NCBI GenBank assembly: GCA_036397395.1
Contig: DASWIZ010000003.1
Coordinates: forward strand, 1-9,485
Length of the DNA: 9,485 nucleotides
Origin: DASRUP01 sp036397395
Lineage (GTDB): Bacteria; Patescibacteriota; Minisyncoccia; Minisyncoccales; UBA10102
Reading direction: 5' to 3'
The notes under the pieces: generated by a model
What the model was told of the DNA's origin: nothing
Databases searched by the model: none
What the model saw: the letters and a program-made list of their open reading frames with translations, nothing else
Shown here: positions 4,620 through 9,485 of the stretch, one piece after another
Numbering within the stretch: the stretch's first letter is position 1
How the letters are laid out: each line of letters begins with the position of its first letter
Position numbers and translations under genes: made by a program

Positions 4620-5547
4620 GGGAACCGGCCGGATCTGCGCGGCCGGTTTTCTGTTGCCAGTCTAGCTGGAACAGTTTTTGGTAAATACGCTTTAGTTCCG
4701 CCAGTGAAAACCGCTCTGCCACCCGCATGCTCTTTTGCAATACATACGGGTGCAGTTTTGTTTCAGAAACCATTTCCTGGCGCGAGAGTTTTTTATCCAG
4801 CAAATCCCGGACTTCCAGTAACGTTCGGAACTGGTACTGCAACATAGAAAATAAATATTGGTGGGCGTCGCCCTTTTTCAGGTGCCGGTATACCAAACCA
4901 AAAGCCTGCTGTTTGTTCTTTGAGGCCGCCGCGTCTATGGTGGCAAAAATGTCTGCTTCCAGGTGCGGGTCCACAAACAGCTCAATATCGCTTTCTTTTA
5001 CCTGTTTTGAAGCTCCAAACTTTTTATACGCCGCTATTTTGCGTATTTCCCCGGAAAGTCGCCACAAGCCATTCCCCACGGCCCTCGCAAGCTGCTCTGT
5101 TGCGCGTGGCGCTATCTGCAAGCCGTATCCCGCGAACGCTTTTTCAATCCAGAGCTTTAATTGGCCCGCGGCAAGGGGCAAAAACTCCTGCTGTTTTGCG
5201 TTTTTCTTTAACCATTGGTACAGCTTGTTTTGCGTTTTTTGTTTTATTTCCGCCGTCTCGAATATTGCCACAACGTGCTGTTCCGATTTTTGCAGCGCTT
5301 GCTTTTGCTCTTGGAGCCAAGCTGCAACGCTTGCGTTTTGAAAGCTGTTTTCCAGCACGACAAGTTTTTTCCTTTCAAAAAGAGAAGTGGTCTCGAACGC
5401 CGATTGTATGGCAGCCAACGAAGTCTCTTTGCAGTCAAAATAAAAACTTCGCACCTGATGTTGGTGCGCTTTTTCATACGAAGACGTAATTTCTTTCAGT
5501 TTCTGTCGGGACCGAAACGTGTCTGACCCGTGCAAAAATATAATCAT
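4594..5547 (-). CDS. holA: DNA polymerase III delta subunit
   Basis: The 317-residue product has the length and features of HolA, the clamp-loader subunit that opens the sliding clamp. It starts MIIFLHGSDTFRSRQKLKEI, equivalent to the usual hGxDxF/Y start. FETTSLFERKKLVVLENSF (about 51-69) matches the region after the family's 'SLFxxKRLVxL' pattern. KLWIEKAFAGYGLQIAPRATEQL and GNGLWRLSGEIRKIAAY (about 130-176) form the lid region, and VDPHLEADIFATIDAA begins the collar domain. The end KTGRADPAGSLTAFLAAL is the expected KTGxxDPxxALExLLLxL. The ATG overlaps the stop of receiver 1 in an ATGA arrangement, so the two are translationally coupled. The 3' end converges on rpsT with a 26-bp overlap. 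Confidence 0.92.
   Translation of the reverse strand: MIIFLHGSDTFRSRQKLKEITSSYEKAHQHQVRSFYFDCKETSLAAIQSAFETTSLFERKKLVVLENSFQNASVAAWLQEQKQALQKSEQHVVAIFETAEIKQKTQNKLYQWLKKNAKQQEFLPLAAGQLKLWIEKAFAGYGLQIAPRATEQLARAVGNGLWRLSGEIRKIAAYKKFGASKQVKESDIELFVDPHLEADIFATIDAAASKNKQQAFGLVYRHLKKGDAHQYLFSMLQYQFRTLLEVRDLLDKKLSRQEMVSETKLHPYVLQKSMRVAERFSLAELKRIYQKLFQLDWQQKTGRADPAGSLTAFLAAL
4623..4652 (+). terminator. Intrinsic terminator of rpsT
   Basis: AACCGGCC (4623-4630) and GGCCGGTT (4641-4648) form a perfect 8-bp GC-rich stem with a 10-nt loop, followed by TT, C, T. It starts 4 bases after the rpsT stop. On the minus strand no T-run follows, so it should not stop holA transcripts. It lies within holA codons for the conserved GRADPAG end. 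Confidence 0.85.
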
Positions 5548-5924
5548 TTCTTTGCCTTTTGCGACAGCACCGCCTTGATTTTCTCCACAATCTCTCCGGG
5601 CGTAAAATGCGCCTTGATCAAATAATCCACGGCGCCCAGTTCAATCCCTTTTTCCACATCGTCTCGTTGGCCAAGATTCGACAAAATAATAACGGGTACG
5701 GAAGAAACGGCGGTATTTGCTTTTACGCGCCGCAATACCTCAAAACCGTCAATGCCGGGCAAAATAAGGTCTAACAATACTAGATCCGGCTTTTCTTCTT
5801 CCATTTTTGTTACACCCGTCTCTCCTTCCGCTGCCTCAACCACATTAAACCCTTCTTTTCCGAGTTTTTGGATAATTAATTCCCGTAGGAATTTATCGTC
5901 TTCAATAAGTAAAATTTTTGCCAT
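5544..5924 (-). CDS. Stand-alone response-regulator receiver protein 1 (126 aa)
   Basis: This is a single receiver (CheY-like) domain with no output domain. The acidic pocket is E8-D9-D10, the phospho-acceptor is D52 in VLLDLILPG, the switch serine is S82 in IILSNLG, and the conserved lysine is K104 in YLIKA. The start at 5924 gives MAKILLIEDD; upstream in-frame starts would add a non-homologous tail. It follows receiver 2 with 7 bp between them and overlaps holA by 4 bp. By hand alignment it matches receiver 2 at about 50 of 120 positions without gaps, so the two are probably duplicates. A partner kinase is not in the window, and the job may be to relay phosphate or bind a partner protein. 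Confidence 0.93.
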   Translation of the reverse strand: MAKILLIEDDKFLRELIIQKLGKEGFNVVEAAEGETGVTKMEEEKPDLVLLDLILPGIDGFEVLRRVKANTAVSSVPVIILSNLGQRDDVEKGIELGAVDYLIKAHFTPGEIVEKIKAVLSQKAKK

Positions 5925-5930
5925 ATGCGC

Positions 5931-5936
5931 GTTATA
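5931..5936 (-). promoter_or_regulatory. Putative -10 box for receiver 1
   Basis: On the minus strand TATAAC (5936-5931) lies exactly six bases before the ATG of receiver 1, at the end of the receiver 2 gene, with no clear -35. Its placement would give a leaderless transcript beginning at the start codon. It is supported mainly because the same spacing occurs at other genes here. Confidence 0.35.
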
Positions 5937-6321
5937 CGCTTTGTACTTCGTCGCCGGGACCAATTTGCTTTTGCACTTTTTCCACCACTTCCGCGGGATC
6001 AAATTCTGTTTTTACCAGCCAGTCTGCCACCCCCAGGCGCTTTGCTTCTTCAATTTCAGCGGGCTGTCCTGAATTGGAAATAATAATAACCGGGATATGT
6101 TGCAGGCTTCCTTCTTTTTTCATGCCTTCCATAACTTCAAACCCGTTCAGCCGCGGCAACACAATGTCTAACAATACCAGGTCTGGCTTTTGAGAACGGA
6201 TTTCTTCCAGCCCTTTTTCTCCGTCTCTCGCCAGGAACGCGTAGTAACCTTCGTCTGCAAGCTTCTTTTTCAACAAATCTCCGACAAGAACTTCGTCTTC
6301 AATAATAAGTATCCTCTTCAT
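5932..6321 (-). CDS. Stand-alone response-regulator receiver protein 2 (129 aa)
   Basis: This is a single CheY-like receiver domain. E8-D9-E10 forms the acidic pocket (MKRILIIEDE), D52 in VLLDIVLPR is the phosphorylation site, S82 lies in IIISNSG, and K104 in WLVKT. No DNA-binding or enzymatic domain follows; only nine residues (GPGDEVQSV) remain after the last helix. It is the first of the two tandem receivers and lies 22 bp after polA. There is no Shine-Dalgarno site, but a promoter is placed so that transcription would start at the ATG. Confidence 0.93.
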   Translation of the reverse strand: MKRILIIEDEVLVGDLLKKKLADEGYYAFLARDGEKGLEEIRSQKPDLVLLDIVLPRLNGFEVMEGMKKEGSLQHIPVIIISNSGQPAEIEEAKRLGVADWLVKTEFDPAEVVEKVQKQIGPGDEVQSV

Positions 6322-6327
6322 ACGTAT

Positions 6328-6355
6328 TGTATAGTAAAATATCCTACCTCGTCAA
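6328..6355 (-). promoter_or_regulatory. Promoter of receiver 2, leaderless geometry
   Basis: On the minus strand TTGACG (6355-6350, five of six) and TATACA (6333-6328, four of six) are 16 bp apart. The -10 ends six bases before the ATG, putting +1 on its A. The -35 is formed by the last sense codons of polA (Leu-Thr). Confidence 0.5.
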
Positions 6356-8551
6356 TTTTTGCATTTCTCCCCAGGTTAGACCCTGCTTCACATCTACCGC
6401 AACCGGGACGTCAAGCCCGCCCGCCCGCGCCATAATGCCTTGCACCCGATCTCCTATGCTCTGTATTATATCATCTTGCATTTCAAATAACAATTCGTCG
6501 TGAATTTGCAAAAGCATATTCCACTGCTCCCCCTTTCCGGAAACAGAACTGTCAATTTCCACCATTGCCATTTTTGTAATATCGGCCAGAGTCCCCTGAA
6601 TGGGATGGTTAATAGCCATACGTTCTGCTGCCGAGCGCAGCTGGGGGACGCGAGAGTTCATATCCGGCAAGAACCGTTTTCTTCCCATAAGCGTTTGGGC
6701 GTATCCATGCTGCAGGGCAAACATTTTTGCCTCTTCCATGTATTGTTGAATGCGCGGAAACTGCGTGAAGTAATTTTCTATAAAGTCGCGGGCTTCCTGT
6801 ACTGAAATGCGAGCTGATTTGGCAAACCCCTGCGCCCCCATCCCATACAGCACGCCAAAGTTTAAAGCTTTCGCGCGAAACCGCATGTCGTCTGTTACCT
6901 GTTCTGGCGCCACCCCAAACACGGTTGCCGCGGTCATTTTATGAATGTCCGCCCCTTGCTGAAAAAACGCAACAAGGTTTGGGTCCTTCGTAATGTGAGC
7001 CGCAATGCGCAACTCCATTTGCGAATAGTCAAACGAAACTAACTTCCACCCCTGTTCTGCAATAAACCCCTTGCGTATGGCCCGGCCCCATTCTCCCTGG
7101 TTGGGAATATTCTGCAAGTTCGGATTCGAGGAAGACACTCTTCCCGTGGCTGCCCCAAACTGATCAAACGAAGTGTGAATTCTATTTGTTGCGTCTGCCA
7201 GCGCCGGCAAAGGTTTTACATAGGTTGTGTATAGTTTTTGAATTTCCCGATAGGCAAGGATTTCTTTTATAACAGGGTGCTCGCCTTCAAGCTTTTCCAA
7301 CTCCGGGGAAGCCAGAGAAACAACTCCTTTGGGAGTCTTTTTTAAACCTTTAGAGGATATGCCCATTCCGTCGGGCGGCAGGCCAAATAACACCTGGGAA
7401 AGTTGTTGTGTTGAATTTACGTTAAACTCTTTCCCGGCCCCCTGCTGAATGTCTTTTCTAGAGACGACAAGTGTTTTTTCCATAACAGTTCCCAGCCTTT
7501 CAAAGTACGCGCGATCAATTTTTATGCCTGTTTTTTCCATGCCGCGCAGTACGGGCACAAGCTTCTGTTCTACTTTATATACTTCTTCAGACAGCACCTG
7601 TTCCTCTCTTAGCCTCTCTATTTTTTCCATAGTTTCGTGCTCTCCCTTTTCTTGCCGCTGCTCTGCTCCGTCTTCCTGTACTCCGGGCAATCGCTTCAGC
7701 AAACTTCCAAACTCAAGCCGGTTAAACAGCGTTCGAAGCTGCTCTTTGTCGTACGACTTCCAAGCCGCGTCTTGCACATTCCACTGTAAGGGCACATTTG
7801 TATCAATGATTGCCAGCTCTTTACTCAAAAAAGCCTGTTTTTTTTGAGAAAGAAGTTTTTCTTTCAGAGCCGGCTTTACGGACCCTGTTGTTTCCATATT
7901 TTTATACAGCTGTTCTATGGTTCCAAACTCCTGCAGCAACTGAATTGCTGTTTTTTCTCCCACGCCAGCTACTCCCGGGATATTGTCTGACGGGTCTCCG
8001 CGCAACCCTTTGTAGTCTGCCACCTGGCCCGGAACCAAGCCTTCAAACTTTTTTTCTACCGCCCCTTCGTCGAATAGCACCGTGTCTTGCATCCCTTTTC
8101 GCATGGTGTACACTTTCGTGTTTTTGTTGACCAGTTGCAAGGTATCCATGTCGCCAGAGACAATGACGGTTTCTCCGGGCGTTTGTTTTGAAACTTTCAA
8201 GGCAATGGTCCCTATAATATCGTCCGCTTCATACCCTTCTTTTTCATATATGGGTATGCCCAGCGCCCGCAGAACTTCTTTAACAAGATCAAACTGGTCA
8301 TACAACTCCTGGGGAGCTTCTTTTCTTGTCGCTTTATATTCTGCAAATTGCTTATGGCGTTTGGTTGGGCCCGCAACATCAAAGGCGGCCGCGATATATT
8401 CCGGATCAAGTTCTTTTATGGCGCGCAGCAAAATAGAAACAAACCCATACACCGCGTTTGTCATTTCCCCCCTGGAGGTAGACAAGGGAGGCAGGGCATG
8501 AAACGCCCGATGAATTAACGAATTCGCATCTACAAGTAATAAGGTTTTCAT
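6344..8551 (-). CDS. polA: DNA polymerase I, without a 3'-5' exonuclease domain (735 aa)
   Basis: Residues 1-290 are the 5' nuclease. D8 lies in LLLVDANSL, followed by EGYEADDIIGT (D110, D111), SGDMDTLQL (D134, D136) and DYKGLRGDPSDNIPGVAGVGEKTA (D186, D189, with the helix-three-turn-helix). Residues 330-735 are the family A polymerase: ATGRVSSSNPNLQNIP (468-483), motif A DYSQMELRIAAH (508-519), motif B R557-K561-F565-Y569 in RFRAKALNFGVLYG, and motif C HDE (684-686). Between them is only a charged linker of about 40 residues, where E. coli Pol I has a proofreading domain of about 190. The enzyme should fill gaps and remove primers without proofreading. Phe565 at the sugar-selecting position predicts discrimination against dideoxynucleotides. 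The ATG at 8551 gives the family start; no strong Shine-Dalgarno site is visible. It is the first gene of the polA-receivers-holA run. Confidence 0.97.
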   Translation of the reverse strand: MKTLLLVDANSLIHRAFHALPPLSTSRGEMTNAVYGFVSILLRAIKELDPEYIAAAFDVAGPTKRHKQFAEYKATRKEAPQELYDQFDLVKEVLRALGIPIYEKEGYEADDIIGTIALKVSKQTPGETVIVSGDMDTLQLVNKNTKVYTMRKGMQDTVLFDEGAVEKKFEGLVPGQVADYKGLRGDPSDNIPGVAGVGEKTAIQLLQEFGTIEQLYKNMETTGSVKPALKEKLLSQKKQAFLSKELAIIDTNVPLQWNVQDAAWKSYDKEQLRTLFNRLEFGSLLKRLPGVQEDGAEQRQEKGEHETMEKIERLREEQVLSEEVYKVEQKLVPVLRGMEKTGIKIDRAYFERLGTVMEKTLVVSRKDIQQGAGKEFNVNSTQQLSQVLFGLPPDGMGISSKGLKKTPKGVVSLASPELEKLEGEHPVIKEILAYREIQKLYTTYVKPLPALADATNRIHTSFDQFGAATGRVSSSNPNLQNIPNQGEWGRAIRKGFIAEQGWKLVSFDYSQMELRIAAHITKDPNLVAFFQQGADIHKMTAATVFGVAPEQVTDDMRFRAKALNFGVLYGMGAQGFAKSARISVQEARDFIENYFTQFPRIQQYMEEAKMFALQHGYAQTLMGRKRFLPDMNSRVPQLRSAAERMAINHPIQGTLADITKMAMVEIDSSVSGKGEQWNMLLQIHDELLFEMQDDIIQSIGDRVQGIMARAGGLDVPVAVDVKQGLTWGEMQKLTR

Positions 8552-8572
8552 GTCGCGTGTTTCACCATTGGA

Positions 8573-8601
8573 TTGACTTTTTAAAGCTGTTCAGCTAGGG
8601 T
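8573..8601 (+). promoter_or_regulatory. Putative promoter of the 8608 gene, leaderless geometry, with a small palindrome
   Basis: TTGACT (8573-8578, five of six) is 17 bp from TAGGGT (8596-8601), a weak -10. The hexamer ends six bases before the ATG at 8608, so +1 would be its A. The palindrome AGCTG-TT-CAGCT (8585-8596) sits between the two boxes and could be an operator. The 56-bp gap is shared with the divergent polA, whose own promoter I could not place. Confidence 0.4.
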
Positions 8602-8607
8602 AAGTGT

Positions 8608-9363
8608 ATGGAAATCAAAGAACGTTTGTTCCATGCTCGCAATATTGAAATTTGGGTTTCTCCTCGCGCGACAAAGCATGATATTCACATTGCTCACAGC
8701 TCAGCGTGCGGATTGCAACAACTTGGAAAACGCGTTCGTATTATATCTCAAGCACCTTTCCCTTCTCAAAACATATGCACGGTAACGCTGCGAGGACTAG
8801 CGCCTAGAATTGCCCGGGTTGCTTACGAAAAAGACCAGACAGATTTAAAACTTCACTTTACCTTACAACAAGGCAACATCTCCGCAGAAAACGTATCTCT
8901 TGAAGTTGGGCCACAGGCCGATCTTACCATTATTGTAGGCGACAACAAGACTCAATACAACCATGAAGCAGTCTATCATTACATTCTTGAACTTTTACTA
9001 AACAGCGAGGATCCCGCCCTTCGGCTTCTTGGAGTTGCCTTGTTTAAACTCGAGGAGAACGCGGCAAACGACGTATGCTCTGCCACATTTACCAAAGAAG
9101 ACCTGCGGGCGGCGCTCACGGAACCCAAACACGTTGGCAAGGTTGTAGAGTTTCTTCGCCCACATTTCGGTAATCAACCCTCTTTTCTGTTCTGGTTTGA
9201 AAAATCTCCTGCTGTACTCCAGGCACTCTGCTGGACCACTCGCCCCGGTTTTCAAGAACAAGCCGTAAAGTTGCCGGGAAGCGTCCAAAAGGGAAACTGG
9301 TGCCTTTGGGAAACCTCCCGAAATAAAAAAGACAGTATCTGTCAGCAGCTTTTTACACCCTAA
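8608..9363 (+). CDS. Degenerate DHH-phosphoesterase-like protein, function unknown (251 aa)
   Basis: No catalytic motif is evident. Residues 10-60 resemble the start of a DHH-family phosphoesterase (RecJ/NrnA-like). A strand (IEIWVSP) is followed by HDIHIAHSSACGLQQLGKRVRIIS, where active members have an NPDGDAIGSALAL-type motif followed by LKKLGKxV. DLKLHFTLQQGNISAENVSLE (80-100) and ADLTIIVGDNKT (104-115) resemble the segment before the DHH motif in Patescibacteria relatives. The acidic DGD and DHH signatures are missing. The C-terminal VGKVVEFLRPHF and KLPGSVQKGNWCLWE could be a remnant of a substrate-binding domain. No signal peptide or membrane helix is seen. It begins with ATG without a Shine-Dalgarno site and is followed after 2 bp by the next gene, so they are probably co-transcribed. 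The family link is inference from pattern; the open frame itself is secure. Confidence 0.6.
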   Translation: MEIKERLFHARNIEIWVSPRATKHDIHIAHSSACGLQQLGKRVRIISQAPFPSQNICTVTLRGLAPRIARVAYEKDQTDLKLHFTLQQGNISAENVSLEVGPQADLTIIVGDNKTQYNHEAVYHYILELLLNSEDPALRLLGVALFKLEENAANDVCSATFTKEDLRAALTEPKHVGKVVEFLRPHFGNQPSFLFWFEKSPAVLQALCWTTRPGFQEQAVKLPGSVQKGNWCLWETSRNKKDSICQQLFTP

Positions 9364-9365
9364 AC

Positions 9366-9485
9366 ATGCCTACCACTCCCCAAACCCAACAAACTCACAT
9401 TACCGGCCAGGTCCGTATTACCGCCCAATTCGTTGAGTCTCTCAAGACGCAAATTCAAACCATTGAACAACTTACAGCGCGCCTT
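9366..9485 (+). CDS. Unknown protein, first 40 codons (runs off right edge)
   Basis: An ATG two bases after the previous stop opens a frame that continues to the window end. The N terminus is rich in Thr and Gln (MPTTPQTQQT), then HITGQVRITAQFVESLKTQI and further helix-forming residues ending EQLTARL, suggesting an amphipathic helix or coiled coil. I do not recognise a family from 40 residues. The tight spacing indicates an operon with the 8608 gene. Confidence 0.6.
   Translation, partial: MPTTPQTQQTHITGQVRITAQFVESLKTQIQTIEQLTARL

Noticed and set aside
7819..7829. TACTCAAAA in polA, resembling the palindrome half-site
   Set aside because: It is a single half-site inside conserved coding sequence with no inverted partner of matching sequence; chance.

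Overview
The window looks like a piece of a compact bacterial chromosome, most likely from Patescibacteria (the candidate phyla radiation, Parcubacteria-like). This is inferred from gene types and layout, not from a marker gene. The supporting signs are a shortened MurE-like ligase with an altered DYAHTP motif, a free-standing winged-helix/Cas2-like (PaaX-type) gene, stand-alone receiver proteins, a DNA polymerase I without its proofreading domain, very short or overlapping gene junctions, and few Shine-Dalgarno sites.

Layout. Positions 1-849 (minus) hold the N-terminal part of a MurE-like Mur ligase that runs off the left edge. Positions 860-1804 hold the accessory-looking part: a stem-loop-rich leader, a 36-bp palindrome (961-996), a Cas2-like winged-helix gene (1020-1592, minus), a second 36-bp palindrome (1611-1646) lying over that gene's probable -10 box, and a 14-codon mini-ORF with a strong ribosome binding site. 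A 14-bp direct repeat (877-890 and 1699-1712) brackets the module. Positions 1805-4619 hold ruvA (minus), uvrB (plus) and rpsT (plus). ruvA and uvrB start 12 bp apart, and uvrB and rpsT overlap by 80 bp. A clear rpsT terminator at 4623-4652 lies inside the 3' end of holA. Positions 4594-8551 (minus) are a tight replication/signalling group read in the order polA, receiver 2, receiver 1, holA. Positions 8608-9485 (plus) hold a degenerate DHH-phosphoesterase-like gene and the first 40 codons of an unknown protein.

How the genes fit together. Most are housekeeping: DNA repair and branch migration (uvrB, ruvA), repair/Okazaki-fragment polymerase (polA), clamp loading (holA), ribosome (rpsT) and cell wall (MurE-like). 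Two unusual themes stand out. One is the Cas2-like gene, framed by palindromes and direct repeats like an autoregulated or once-mobile cassette between ruvA and the murE-like gene. The other is the repeated placement of a -10-like hexamer so that transcription would begin at, or within two bases of, the start codon (ruvA, both receivers, rpsT, the 8608 gene). That suggests leaderless mRNAs are common in this organism. No tRNA, rRNA, CRISPR array or insertion-sequence transposase was seen.
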